Of a stretch of 43,119 bases of DNA, positions 1 through 8,630 are shown one piece after another. Position numbers and translations under genes: made by a program. How positions within the stretch are numbered: the first letter of the stretch is position 1; each line of letters starts with the position of its first letter. Source of the DNA: Okeania sp. SIO3B5 (GTDB lineage Bacteria > Cyanobacteriota > Cyanobacteriia > Cyanobacteriales > Microcoleaceae); the NCBI RefSeq assembly GCF_010692555.1, contig NZ_JAAHHG010000040.1, positions 1 to 43,119 of the forward strand, given 5' to 3'. The notes under the pieces were generated by a model. It was given only the letters and a program-made list of their open reading frames with translations. It did not search any database and had not been told where the DNA came from.

Positions 1-134
1 TTTGATACTCAGGGGAAAAGTATTAGCATTTTGAGGCAAAAACAGCCAAAAACCTTGCACTTTTTAAAGGCCAAAAAAGGCTGAAAGCAATATCAGTCAA
101 TGCGCGTGATATTTAATCAGCAAGCCCTAATTAA
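1..134. mobile_element. R1 miniature inverted-repeat element, cut by window start
   Basis: The segment ends in ATTTAATCAGCAAGCCCTAA, the inverted complement of the TTAGGGCTTGCTGATTAAAT end seen at 26057. The body (GCACTTTTTAAAGGCC, AAGTATTAGCATTTTGAGG) matches the inside of the copy at 26055-26288 in reverse orientation. The other end lies outside the window. No coding capacity is visible, so it would depend on a transposase encoded elsewhere. Confidence 0.6.
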
Positions 135-135
135 T

Positions 136-225
136 AAAGCTTTTATCGTAAACTAAAAGGAATAGCTGATAGCTGATAGCTGATGGCTGTTTGCGCAGCA
201 TTCCGGAGGAAATGCTTACCTCCTT
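136..225. repeat. R2 repeat, right half only
   Basis: AATAAAGCTTTTATC, ACTAAAAG, tandem AGCTGAT units and a terminal AATGCTTACC reproduce the right half of the complete element at 8631-8838. The left end is missing because an R1 element abuts it. Confidence 0.5.
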
Positions 226-396
226 GAAATCTTATTCTATGCAGCTTCATTTCAATTTGATATAAAGTCTATATTCATTAAAACCACCTTATGAGAAAAA
301 AATAAAATTCATTATCGTACTTTTATTCATTAATTCTTTCTGCCTACTTTGTACGGACTTTGGATGCAACCTCCCTGCCTAGAGATACTAATAAAT

Positions 397-599
397 TACC
401 GAATAATTAATAATTAATAGTTAATAATTACATAATTCTGCTTTCAAGCCTCCCCCTTTTAAAGTGAAAAAGCGGTTGAGGGATGGCGAAGTCCCCTCGC
501 AATATCCAATCAACCAAGAGAAGAAATAATATTCCCTTATATTCAATCCTCTCGGTTTTAACCAGAGGTAATTATCAATTATCCATTATCAATTAATGA
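397..599. repeat. R3 interspersed repeat copy
   Basis: The order is a TAATTAATAATTA stretch, then AAGCCTCCCCCTTTTAAA, then a variable centre, then CAATCCTCTCGGTTTTAACC and AGAGGTAATTATCAATTATC. The same order recurs at 9209-9365 and 22764-22925, with shorter or inverted copies at 7200, 25935 and 29285. The remainder up to 726 is AT-rich and holds one HIP1 octamer, with no gene that I can see. Confidence 0.6.
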
Positions 600-726
600 A
601 ACATGGATTTTATAACTTTTACGGAAAGCGATCGCTCTTTTTTGTAGTTCAGACTAATTTGCTGAAATTAAGTAAAAATTTTTGGTCAAATTATCTCAAT
701 ACTCAATCAATATCAGAGCCAAGAAT

Positions 727-2499
727 ATGAAGAGAAAAAATGTAAAATTCTGCCAATTTAGTCAAATAAAATTATTACTAGGCTTGTTTCCTTTATTAAT
801 GTTAATAGCCTGTGGTAGTCAACCAAAAAATGCCAGACAAGAAGCCAAAGTAGAACAAATTTCATCAGCGCCACCTGCATCTAAACTACCAACTCCAGCA
901 ACTTTAAATACAACTCCTCAAAACTCAATATCTTCTCAAGTCAGAGAAGGTGCTACTAGAGGAGGAGGTGCTAGAGGGCGTCAAAAATCAGCAGATATGG
1001 CTCTAACACAAATTGCTCCCTATTCAAATTCACAGTTTGAAACAGATTCTACAGTAGAATTAGAATCCTCAAATACAGAAGAATACAACCTCATTAATGA
1101 CAACCCTTTTAAAATAGTAAAAAATAACCCCCTCTCAACATTTTCCATTGATGTAGATACAGCATCTTATAGTAATTTACGTCGCTTTATTAATGAAAAT
1201 CGGCTACCACCAAAAGATGCTGTGAGAATCGAGGAATTAATAAATTACTTTACTTACGACTATCCTCAACCAGAAGCTAATCAACCCTTTTCTATTACTA
1301 CAGAAATTTCTGATTCTCCTTGGAATTCCCAACATAAATTAGTTCATGTTGGCATTCAAGGCAAAGATATAGTTACAGAAAATTTACCTCCTAGTAACCT
1401 GGTATTTTTGTTAGATGTTTCTGGTTCAATGAATACCCCTAATAAACTACCCTTAATCAAATCAGCTTTTCAATTATTGGTAGATGAACTAACAGAAAAG
1501 GATACTGTCTCAATAGTTGTTTATGCTGGAGCAGCAGGAGTAGTTTTACCACCAACTAAAGGCAGCGAAAAAGATAAAATTCTCACAGCAATTAATAATC
1601 TCGAAGCTGGAGGTTCCACTGCTGGAGGTGAAGGAATTAAACTTGCTTATGATTTAGCTAAAAGGTTTTATCAATCTTCAGGAAATAATCGAGTTATTCT
1701 GGCAACCGATGGAGATTTTAATGTGGGAGTTTCTAGCGATGCTGAATTGGTAAGAATGATTGAAAATTATCGGGATGAAGGAATTTTTCTCACGGTACTT
1801 GGTTTTGGTACGGGTAATTTTAAAGATGCAAAAATGGAACAATTGGCTAATCAGGGAAATGGCAATTATGCTTATATTGATAATCTTTTGGAAGCGAAAA
1901 AAGTGTTAGTGACTGAGATGGGAGGAACTCTACTAACTATTGCTAAAGATGTGAAAATTCAAGTGGAGTTTAATCCGGCAAAAGTACAAGCTTATCGTTT
2001 AATTGGTTATGAAAATCGACTATTACGTTCTCAAGATTTTAATGATGATACAAAGGATGCGGGAGAGTTAGGTGCAGGACATTCGGTTACGGCACTTTAT
2101 GAAATTATTCCTGTGGGAGTAGAAAGTAATGTGAAATTGCCAGAAGTTGATGAGTTGAGATATCAAGATAATCGAGTTGAGGAAGCGGCTTATAATAGTG
2201 ATGAATTAATGTTGGTAAAGTTGCGTTATAAGGAGCCAAAGGGTACAACTTCTGAGTTGATAAAACAGCCAGTTGTTGATAAGGGAGTGAGTTTAAATGA
2301 TGCTTCAAATGATTTTAAGTTTGCTGCTGCTGTTGCTCAGTATGGGATGATTTTGCGAGAATCTGAATATAAAGGTGATGCTAGTTTTAATGAAGTGTTG
2401 AAATTGGCAAATGAATCGAAGGGTTTAGATTTAGAAGGTTATCGGAGTGAGTTTATTAATATGGTTGAAAGTAGTCAGAAATTGATGGAGAAAAAGTAG
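727..2499 (+). CDS. vWA-domain lipoprotein, YfbK-like
   Basis: This is a predicted exported lipoprotein of about 590 residues. Residues 14-28 are hydrophobic and end in a lipobox, LIAC, with Cys29 as the predicted lipidated residue. A disordered Ser/Pro/Gly-rich linker follows to about residue 120. The YfbK-type segment then begins near NPLSTFSIDVDTASYSN, and the von Willebrand A fold near residue 224 carries a complete MIDAS motif, LDVSGSM (Asp230, Ser232, Ser234), with a later ATDGDFNVG. The family binds divalent cations and partner proteins; its substrate is not known to me. An upstream TTG at 682 also keeps the frame open, but ATG 727 puts the signal sequence at the N-terminus. A strong terminator follows 67 bp after the stop, so it looks monocistronic. 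Confidence 0.88.
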   Translation: MKRKNVKFCQFSQIKLLLGLFPLLMLIACGSQPKNARQEAKVEQISSAPPASKLPTPATLNTTPQNSISSQVREGATRGGGARGRQKSADMALTQIAPYSNSQFETDSTVELESSNTEEYNLINDNPFKIVKNNPLSTFSIDVDTASYSNLRRFINENRLPPKDAVRIEELINYFTYDYPQPEANQPFSITTEISDSPWNSQHKLVHVGIQGKDIVTENLPPSNLVFLLDVSGSMNTPNKLPLIKSAFQLLVDELTEKDTVSIVVYAGAAGVVLPPTKGSEKDKILTAINNLEAGGSTAGGEGIKLAYDLAKRFYQSSGNNRVILATDGDFNVGVSSDAELVRMIENYRDEGIFLTVLGFGTGNFKDAKMEQLANQGNGNYAYIDNLLEAKKVLVTEMGGTLLTIAKDVKIQVEFNPAKVQAYRLIGYENRLLRSQDFNDDTKDAGELGAGHSVTALYEIIPVGVESNVKLPEVDELRYQDNRVEEAAYNSDELMLVKLRYKEPKGTTSELIKQPVVDKGVSLNDASNDFKFAAAVAQYGMILRESEYKGDASFNEVLKLANESKGLDLEGYRSEFINMVESSQKLMEKK

Positions 2500-2565
2500 A
2501 TGACTGGAATTTAGGCAAAATTTTGCCCATTTTAGATTAGTATACACCAAAATTTGCGACTTTTA

Positions 2566-2603
2566 TCCCGCTACTCTCTGAAAAAGAGAGTGCGGGATTT
2601 TTG
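2566..2603 (+). terminator. Rho-independent terminator of the vWA gene
   Basis: TCCCGC-T-ACTCTCT pairs with AGAGAGT-GCGGGA across a GAAAA loop, then a run of T follows. It lies 67 bp after the vWA stop codon. It could also act for the convergent small gene at 2630, but the T run favours the plus strand. Confidence 0.85.
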
Positions 2604-2629
2604 ATTAGGCTGTTAATTCAAGAACTTAT

Positions 2630-2812
2630 TTATTTGTTCTTTTTCATTACTGGAAGAGATACCTCCACTAATTTGGCGATCGCTGTAATTAGAACAGCTG
2701 TTGCCAAGATAATATCCCCTAGACTATCACTGTTAGACAAATCAGGTTTTACCTGAATGTTTTCTGTTGCATTAGAGGGCTGCGTAATCACTACTCTTTT
2801 CTTGTTCATCAT
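2630..2812 (-). CDS. Small hypothetical protein with one membrane helix
   Basis: A 60-residue reading frame starts ATGATG. Its first 30 residues are polar (KKR near the start). A hydrophobic stretch at roughly residues 32-53 (LGDIILATAVLITAIAKLVE) could span the membrane, and the tail is basic (KKNK). No clear Shine-Dalgarno is visible and I recognise no family. It converges on the vWA gene across the terminator. It could be a chance frame. Confidence 0.35.
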   Translation of the reverse strand: MMNKKRVVITQPSNATENIQVKPDLSNSDSLGDIILATAVLITAIAKLVEVSLPVMKKNK

Positions 2813-3317
2813 TTTACATTCAATTAATTTTTCTATTTTTATTGTCGCTGGTAATTATAGGTAGTTGAATTGTTTAGTTATTTCCTAGTAATTGTTTAGT
2901 TATTTCCTAGTAATTGTTTTATGTTCAATTTACAAGCGATTAAGTAATTAACTTTAACTATATTAAAATCTATAAAAAAAGCCGAAAAAGCTACAATAAG
3001 ATTAGAAATATTTTCAGAAGTAAAACTTGTAGAAATAACTCAATTATCTTGCAGTACAATCAACTAATTTTTTACTAAAAATCCTGGAATACTTATTATG
3101 TAAAGGTTTTGTTGTGATAGCTTTGTGTTTTGTGATTGTCTTATGGTTGCCTTATTATTGTTTTACGCTCAACTTAGCTTTCCTAGAGTAGTGACCACAA
3201 AATAGGAAAAACCATAGTTAAACTTAATAGTGAGCTGCTGCGATTCGTTATAAACTACCAAAAAATAACTTTTGAGCATCCCTTAAGATTTATTTTTATA
3301 GATACCTTTTATGGCCA
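2813..3317. other. AT-rich spacer with a short direct repeat
   Basis: The stretch between the small minus-strand gene and the first paralogue at 3318 has no gene that I can support. It contains a tandem pair of TTGTTTAGTTATTTCCTAGT units around 2869-2915 and presumably carries the promoter for the 3318 gene. Confidence 0.5.
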
Positions 3318-3782
3318 ATGAATGTAAGCAAAGATAAAAAATCTTCGAGTAAAAAACGGGCAACTGCTACAGCAAATGATGAGTTAATTGAAAGAGCCAA
3401 AAGAGCTATGCTAATATTTGGGATATCTTCGCGAAAAAAACTTCAAGACAGAATCATAGCTAATACAGAAATTGCAATAGGTCTCAGTACAATAGATAAA
3501 TTTTTTAATCAAAAGCCTATTAAACTAGATAAATTTAACATATGTAAGACACTTAAATTAGTAAACTACGAATCAGCAATACAAGAATTAGCAATACAAG
3601 AAGAAGGTAGAAAGCGGGTTTATGCTACAGCAGAAGAAACAGCCAAATTTGCAATTAGTGGTGCGATTGATAGAAAATTGATAGAAGAGTTCAAATCTAT
3701 TGTTGAAGTTTTGCAAAAATTAACTGGTGACAACTTTTTTTTTCTAATAATAGAAGGGGAAAATACGGAAGAAACACCATAA
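3318..3782 (+). CDS. Hypothetical protein, short member of a paralogous pair
   Basis: This 154-residue protein has a basic, Ser/Lys-rich N-terminus (residues 1-18) followed by a helical segment (about 22-95) with the pattern GISSRKKLQD, IANTEIAIGLSTIDKFFNQK and NICKTLKLVNYE. That pattern resembles the helix-turn-helix-like leader seen on some cyanobacterial STAND/NB-ARC proteins (sequence-specific choice followed by 'STI.KFF...KP'). I hold this only as a similarity from memory. The C-terminus is short and ends in an acidic tail. The next gene, 44 bp downstream, repeats the first ~90 residues almost word for word, so one arose from the other by duplication. No catalytic motif is visible. Confidence 0.7.
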   Translation: MNVSKDKKSSSKKRATATANDELIERAKRAMLIFGISSRKKLQDRIIANTEIAIGLSTIDKFFNQKPIKLDKFNICKTLKLVNYESAIQELAIQEEGRKRVYATAEETAKFAISGAIDRKLIEEFKSIVEVLQKLTGDNFFFLIIEGENTEETP

Positions 3783-3826
3783 TTAGCTTAGATTAAGGTT
3801 ACTCTCAAAACGTAATTGGTCTAGCT

Positions 3827-4744
3827 ATGAGCAACACAAGCCAAGATAAAAAATCTACCAGTAAAAAACGGCCAACTGCTACAGCAAAAGATGAATTGCT
3901 CGAAAGAGCCAGAAAAGCTATGCTAAGATTTGGAATATCTTCGCAAAAAAAACTTCAAGACAATATCGCAGCTAATACAGAAATTGCAATAGGTCTGAGT
4001 ACAATAAGTAAGTTTTTTAATCAAAAGCCTATTCTACTAAGTAGATTTAGTATCATATGTAAGACACTTGAATTAGTAAACTATGAATTAGAAATACAAG
4101 AAGGAGAAGAAGCAGAAAAAGGAGAACAAGAAGAACAAAAGGGAGAGAAAGAACAAGAAAAATTTGACGATAGAATTAACTATAGAATTATTGGTATTCC
4201 AGAAAAAACAGGAGAGGAAAAGCAAGAAAAAAATAAACAAGGAATGACCTTTAAAGAGAATACCACTGTTGATGAAAAGCTTATAAAAAAATTAAAAGAT
4301 TTTATTAAATTTTTGCGGCGTAATTATACTGGTGATGCTATTCTAATAGATATTAGAGTAGGCAGTATTAAATTAATTATAAAAAGTGGTTCTCAATCAG
4401 GACTAGAAAAAATAGAAGAACTTTTTCAATCAGGGGAATTAAATAAGAAAATTTCTGAAGAAAATCTAGATATGACTGTTGTAGATGTCAGTTTTAGGGG
4501 TACTAAACTTTTTGGCAAGCCACAATTAGCTGTTACCATTCCTGGGAATTATAGTCAAGCTGGTATAGATACTTTAAAATACGAACTTATAGACACTTCA
4601 GCCAACAATATATTTAAGCAAATATCACCAGGACAAATGCTTTTACTTTTATTATTATTTTCCTTCTTGGCAATGCCTCTTATTTTAGAAGGAATTTTTC
4701 CAATAATCTTTAACGATCCACCTAAAATAGAAAATAAAAAATGA
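3827..4744 (+). CDS. Hypothetical membrane-anchored protein, long member of the paralogous pair
   Basis: The protein has 305 residues. Residues 1-90 match the upstream paralogue (SKKRPTATAKDELLERARKA, then GLSTISKFFNQKP). A charged Glu/Lys-rich linker follows at about 90-145. Next comes a compact alpha/beta segment, about 150-220, containing GDAILIDIRVGSIKLIIKSG and GLEKIEELFQSGEL. I associate this segment with small adaptor domains of NLR-like cyanobacterial proteins, but only weakly. A hydrophobic helix near residues 270-292 (LLLLLLFSFLAMPLIL) and a short charged tail suggest a C-terminal membrane anchor with the rest in the cytoplasm. It probably shares a transcript with the 3318 gene. Function is unknown; no enzyme motif is present. 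Confidence 0.72.
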   Translation: MSNTSQDKKSTSKKRPTATAKDELLERARKAMLRFGISSQKKLQDNIAANTEIAIGLSTISKFFNQKPILLSRFSIICKTLELVNYELEIQEGEEAEKGEQEEQKGEKEQEKFDDRINYRIIGIPEKTGEEKQEKNKQGMTFKENTTVDEKLIKKLKDFIKFLRRNYTGDAILIDIRVGSIKLIIKSGSQSGLEKIEELFQSGELNKKISEENLDMTVVDVSFRGTKLFGKPQLAVTIPGNYSQAGIDTLKYELIDTSANNIFKQISPGQMLLLLLLFSFLAMPLILEGIFPIIFNDPPKIENKK

Positions 4745-4801
4745 ACACGATTTATGTATCAATTGCCTTTTAAATAAATCAGGCGATCGCTAATCCTAGC
4801 A

Positions 4802-5161
4802 TCAAATTTTTGCTTGAGGTTCTCGCACTAAATCACCTTCCCAACTACCACAAGTTTTTTCAAAAAAATCAGGAGACCATTGTCGTTTTTCTTTCACAAA
4901 AGCCTCTCTTTCCTGATATTCTGGTTGAGGTTCTCGCACTAAAGGTTCACCCCTCCAACCTCCAATAACCTCTTCAAAAAATCCCGGTTGCCATCCTTCA
5001 TATTTCGGCTTAATTTCCACTTCAGTTTCTAAAGCTTGCTCCAAAATTTCTGTGATTTCTTCTTCCAAACTACGATTATTTTTGGCAGCTAAATCTTTTA
5101 ATCTATCTATTAAATAAGGCTTGAGTTTTTCTAAAATAATCTGAGTCATTTTTCTTGACAT
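4802..5161 (-). CDS. Ribbon-helix-helix antitoxin-like protein
   Basis: This 119-residue protein has an N-terminal ribbon-helix-helix-like segment (residues 5-45, ILEKLKPYLIDRLKDLAAKN then SLEEEITEILEQAL), typical of FitA/VapB-type antitoxins that bind their own promoter. Two degenerate repeats follow, WQPGFFEEVIGGWRGEPLVR and WSPDFFEKTCGSWEGDLVR, of the kind found in cyanobacterial antitoxins as the toxin-wrapping tail. No PIN or other toxin gene is adjacent on either side, so it is an orphan or works with a distant partner. The start could be Met1 or Met5. The duplicated 5' region at 7122-7197 preserves the Met5 start context (ATGACTCAG), which favours Met5 (5149). Confidence 0.7.
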   Translation of the reverse strand: MSRKMTQIILEKLKPYLIDRLKDLAAKNNRSLEEEITEILEQALETEVEIKPKYEGWQPGFFEEVIGGWRGEPLVREPQPEYQEREAFVKEKRQWSPDFFEKTCGSWEGDLVREPQAKI

Positions 5162-5312
5162 TTACATCAGTAATTAACTTATCTTATCATTTTATTATTT
5201 ATCCTCAAATTTTTCTACCACTTAACAGCACAATCGGAAAAACAACTCGCTTTTATAAGATTTATAATTATCTCGGCGATCGCTCTAATACATAACTCTT
5301 TAACCTCAAACC

Positions 5313-6167
5313 TCACACCTCCGCATCGATACCCATAGCTCTTAACATTTCTGCCAACTTTTCAGCTCTTTGACGTTCTTGTGCCAATAATAATTCTTTT
5401 GTTTCCAACCTTTCCCCACTTGTAGTTAACAAATTACCCTCACTATCCCACCAACGTAACCAAGGTAGTTCCATATTTTGATAACTACCAGACCAAATAC
5501 CTAACTCTACTCCTAAGTCTAAAATTGGATAATGACCCCGCTCATTTGCCTCTATTAATTCAAACTTAGCTACCAATTCATCTCCATGTATCAATTGATA
5601 TACTTCTAATCTTGGTTTTTGAACTTCATAAATAGCATAATAAGCTGGTCGAATTACCCTTTCATAAACCCAGAATTTACCAGGTGTTTGTGTGGATTCA
5701 TTTTCCCCTCGAATAAGAGGTGTTTTATCTCTTTCTTCCGAACCATCTCCCAACACAAATTCTATAACAATTGATGGTAAAATAGCTTCTCTCCAAAAAA
5801 AATAAGAACGACGAATTTCACCATCTAATGTGGGTAGAATATGAGGAAAATAACACCAATCTGGAGCAATAGCACCTCGTTCTAAAGGTTCCACAATTCG
5901 CCAATAAATTCCTAAACTTTGACCTATACAATATTGTTTTTCCGGATGAATTTTATCTAGTACAGGTTGAATCGAATCTGTTAATAAACTGCTTTGGGGA
6001 TACTGAAAACTATTTACAAAAGTACCGTCTGATTCTGGTAAATGAGTATGGTCAGGTATAAATATTTTCGGAGGTGGATTGTTACTGAAAATGCTGTCTG
6101 ATTCTGGTAATTGAGTATGGTCTGGTAGAGACATTTTCATATTAGGTGGATTATTACTGCTAGTCAT
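5313..6167 (-). CDS. Uma2 family protein (PD-(D/E)XK nuclease fold), copy a
   Basis: The 284-residue protein has the Uma2/DUF820 layout. APDWCYFP (Asp103) and SIVIEFVLGDGSEERD (Glu136) supply the acidic residues of a restriction-endonuclease-like fold, and GKFWVYE follows as the downstream strand. Cyanobacterial genomes carry many such genes and their targets are largely unknown. The N-terminus holds an internal duplication, PDHTQLPESDSIF then PDHTHLPESDGTF, before the nuclease core. The C-terminal 30 residues are helical and Ala/Glu/Arg-rich (LLAQERQRAEKLAEMLRAMG). It is a tandem paralogue of the gene at 6286. Confidence 0.85.
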   Translation of the reverse strand: MTSSNNPPNMKMSLPDHTQLPESDSIFSNNPPPKIFIPDHTHLPESDGTFVNSFQYPQSSLLTDSIQPVLDKIHPEKQYCIGQSLGIYWRIVEPLERGAIAPDWCYFPHILPTLDGEIRRSYFFWREAILPSIVIEFVLGDGSEERDKTPLIRGENESTQTPGKFWVYERVIRPAYYAIYEVQKPRLEVYQLIHGDELVAKFELIEANERGHYPILDLGVELGIWSGSYQNMELPWLRWWDSEGNLLTTSGERLETKELLLAQERQRAEKLAEMLRAMGIDAEV

Positions 6168-6285
6168 TTTACCCCTTAATAATTAACTTGAATTTAGCAA
6201 TTAAAACCGATCATCTTTTCATTATAATTCTGATTTTAATCTGGCGACTAATCCTCTGTAAAAAATCGTCAATTTATATAAAAAC

Positions 6286-7110
6286 TCACTCCTCCGGATC
6301 TATACCCATTGCTCTTAACTTTTCTGCTAACTTTTCAGCCCTTTGACTTTCTTGTGCCAACCTTTCTTCACTTGTAAATAACAAATTACCTTCACTATCC
6401 CACCAACGTAACCAAGGTAGTTCCACATTATAATAACTACCAGACCAAATACCTAACTCTACTCCTAAGTCTGAAATTGGATAATGACCCCGCTCATTTG
6501 CCTTTACTAATTCATACTTCTTTCCTTCCAATTTATACACTTCTACTCTTGATTTTTCAACTTCATAAATAGCATAAAATTTTGGTTTAATTTTCTTTTC
6601 ATAAACCCAGAATTTACCAGGTTTTTTTGTGGCTCCATTTTCCCCTCGAATTGGAGGTTTTTTATCTCTTTCTTCCGAACCATCTCCCGACACAAATTCT
6701 ATGGCAATTAATGGTGGAACAACTTCTTTCCATAACACATAGGAACGACGAAATTTACCATTTAATGTAGGTGGAACATTAGGAACATAAAACCAATCTG
6801 GAGAAACAGCACCTCGTTCTAAAGGTTCTGTCACTCGCCAATAAATTCCTGAATCTTGACCAATACAATATTGTTGGTCTGGATGAATTTTTTCTAGTAC
6901 AGGCCGAATAGAATCTGTTAATAAAATACTTTGGGGATGCTCCTGAAAATTCTTCACAAAAGTGCCGTCTGATTCTGGTAATTGATTATGGTCTGGTAGA
7001 GATATTTTGATGTTAGGTGGATTGGTACTAAAAGTGCCGTCTGACTCTGGTAATTGAGTATGATCTGGTAGAGATATTTTGATATTAGATGGATTTTTAT
7101 TGATAGTCAT
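6286..7110 (-). CDS. Uma2 family protein (PD-(D/E)XK nuclease fold), copy b
   Basis: The 274-residue paralogue of the gene at 5313 is alike along its whole length. It keeps SPDWFYVPNVPP and LIAIEFVSGDGSEERD, the same GKFWVYE strand and the same C-terminal AEKLAEKLRAMGID helix. It too has a doubled N-terminal unit (NIKISLPDHTQLPESDGTF, then a second PDHNQLPESDGTF). That doubling therefore predates the gene duplication or has been homogenised. Its upstream DNA copies the 5' end of the antitoxin gene at 4802, which suggests the ancestral unit was antitoxin plus Uma2. Confidence 0.85.
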   Translation of the reverse strand: MTINKNPSNIKISLPDHTQLPESDGTFSTNPPNIKISLPDHNQLPESDGTFVKNFQEHPQSILLTDSIRPVLEKIHPDQQYCIGQDSGIYWRVTEPLERGAVSPDWFYVPNVPPTLNGKFRRSYVLWKEVVPPLIAIEFVSGDGSEERDKKPPIRGENGATKKPGKFWVYEKKIKPKFYAIYEVEKSRVEVYKLEGKKYELVKANERGHYPISDLGVELGIWSGSYYNVELPWLRWWDSEGNLLFTSEERLAQESQRAEKLAEKLRAMGIDPEE

Positions 7111-7121
7111 TTTTTTAACAA

Positions 7122-7197
7122 AGTCTGAGTCATTTTTCTTTAAATCTACATTAATTAATAAACTTATCTTATCATTTTATTATTTACCAAAAAATTG
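7122..7197 (-). pseudogene. Duplicated 5' end of the antitoxin gene (remnant)
   Basis: CTGAGTCATTTTTCTT and AACTTATCTTATCATTTTAT occur here in the same order and spacing as at 5140-5200, where they are the start codon region and promoter side of the antitoxin gene. Only about three codons survive. The segment lies directly upstream of Uma2 copy b. Confidence 0.6.
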
Positions 7198-7199
7198 TG

Positions 7200-7310
7200 C
7201 TTGAAAGCCTCATATTTTAAGGGGATAAAAAGAAAATTTTTCCTTTGAGTCAATCCTATCCGTTTTAAAGGAGAGGTAATTATTAATTATTAATTATTAA
7301 TTATTAATTT
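7200..7310. repeat. R3 repeat copy, shortened
   Basis: GAAAGCCTCATATTTTAAGG, CAATCCTATCCGTTTTAAAG, GAGAGGTAATTATTAATT and repeated ATTAATT units fill the spacer up to the stop codon of the coiled-coil gene. Confidence 0.5.
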
Positions 7311-8084
7311 TCAAAACCTACCTTCAGGTTGCTTCACTGACTCGCTAGTACGTTCTCTGAATTGTTGTTTTGAAATTACAGATTGATGAGATGATGAGTT
7401 TGAATAACTTGTATGTTGTAATTGTCTAACAAGAGTAATTAAACGCTTCAAATGAGGTTTGACAACTTCCGTATTTTGTATTTCCAAATCTTCAATTTTT
7501 GCCTGAAGTTGAGATATTTGTGATTGAGGTTCCTTGGCCAATACTTCCATATCTCTTTGCAAATTAGCGATCGCTTCCTCAATTACCAAAAGACGGCCAT
7601 TCACTGTTTGCCAATCATTTGTACTCAAAACTTTTGTATCCACAGACGCTAAACTTTGTTGTACAGAAGAAACTGAAGATTCTAGTGCAGTTAGTTGCTG
7701 TTGTATTTCTGGGTTGACGGCCTGTGTTGATTGATGAGAGAGTGTTTCACGAACTGATTCAATATCTGTAGAAAGCTGTTGACGAAGCTTTAATATTACC
7801 TTTACAGCATCTTTTTCTAGCTTTTCTACTGATTTTTGAACTTCTACCATCTCAGAATGCTGAGATAATTGCATCTGTTGTTCAAATCTATACCTATTAG
7901 CCATATTTAGAGATAAGGCCAATGTTAGAGGAGCTACTGCGTAAAAAGTATGACTTCCAGCTGCTACTGCAAAAGCACCTACTGCCGAACCTACTATCGA
8001 AGCATACTCTATCAAATTTATCCAATGCTTTTTATACAAAGTTGGTTTCAAAGCTTTCCGGAGTAATGAATTTTGATTCCCCAT
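7311..8084 (-). CDS. Coiled-coil membrane-associated hypothetical protein
   Basis: Starting at ATG 8084 gives about 257 residues, and this start has an AAGGA Shine-Dalgarno at a suitable distance. The frame is open further upstream to 8165, but without a ribosome site. A basic N-terminus is followed by two adjacent hydrophobic segments (about residues 22-58, IEYASIVGSAVGAFAVAAGS then FYAVAPLTLALSLNM), likely a membrane hairpin. From about residue 65 the protein is a long Gln/Glu/Ser-rich coiled coil to about 230, with a short basic tail. No enzymatic motif is visible. The architecture recalls scaffold or chemotaxis-like helical proteins, but I recognise no family. Confidence 0.65.
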   Translation of the reverse strand: MGNQNSLLRKALKPTLYKKHWINLIEYASIVGSAVGAFAVAAGSHTFYAVAPLTLALSLNMANRYRFEQQMQLSQHSEMVEVQKSVEKLEKDAVKVILKLRQQLSTDIESVRETLSHQSTQAVNPEIQQQLTALESSVSSVQQSLASVDTKVLSTNDWQTVNGRLLVIEEAIANLQRDMEVLAKEPQSQISQLQAKIEDLEIQNTEVVKPHLKRLITLVRQLQHTSYSNSSSHQSVISKQQFRERTSESVKQPEGRF

Positions 8085-8494
8085 AACTATATATTCCTTA
8101 AGCCGAATGTAAGGCAGTAGCAGAAAAAGTTTTCCATTCTTAGTCTTGAGTGCATTCGATGCCAATTTTTTTGACAGTAATCAACTTACCCTATCTGTAT
8201 TTATAACAGTATTTCCCTAACATACCTATTCCATTTCCATTATGAAATTGTCCTATGGATTCTAACCATAAATAATTGTAAGACTTGGTGATGTTTCTTA
8301 ACTAATCGAGAGTATCAACTTTCATAATTAAGTATGAGGTCATAAATCTAAATGCGATAAGACTTGCTTCTATACTATATTATATATGAATACTATACAT
8401 ATCCAATAAATACTATTGATTGTCGGATTTTGAGCAGTTTATAGTATTTTCTAATTTTCACTTTCCCATCTAAATCTCGTATCAAAAATTTGCT
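8085..8494. other. AT-rich spacer, no gene seen
   Basis: AT-rich DNA between the coiled-coil gene and a tiny plus-strand frame. It contains alternating TATATTATATATG tracts near 8377. No convincing promoter, RNA or repeat stands out. Confidence 0.4.
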
Positions 8495-8605
8495 ATGAAA
8501 AAAATTCAGTCTATTTTTAGTGTCACTTTGTTTTTTATCCTTCTTTTAGGAGTTGCATTTTTAACTGTAAATTTTTTATTAGCTATGGTAGAAAAATTTT
8601 CTTGA
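8495..8605 (+). CDS. Possible 36-residue single-helix membrane peptide
   Basis: ATG at 8495 and TGA at 8603-8605 enclose 36 codons. The peptide starts with a basic KK, has about 24 hydrophobic residues (FSVTLFFILLLGVAFLTVNF) and ends with a short charged tail (EKFS). The layout resembles the tiny membrane subunits that cyanobacteria use in photosynthetic complexes, but I cannot match it to one. It has no clear ribosome site and lies in repeat-rich DNA, so chance is a real alternative. Confidence 0.3.
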   Translation: MKKIQSIFSVTLFFILLLGVAFLTVNFLLAMVEKFS

Positions 8606-8630
8606 GATTCTAATTATAGAACCCATTTTA

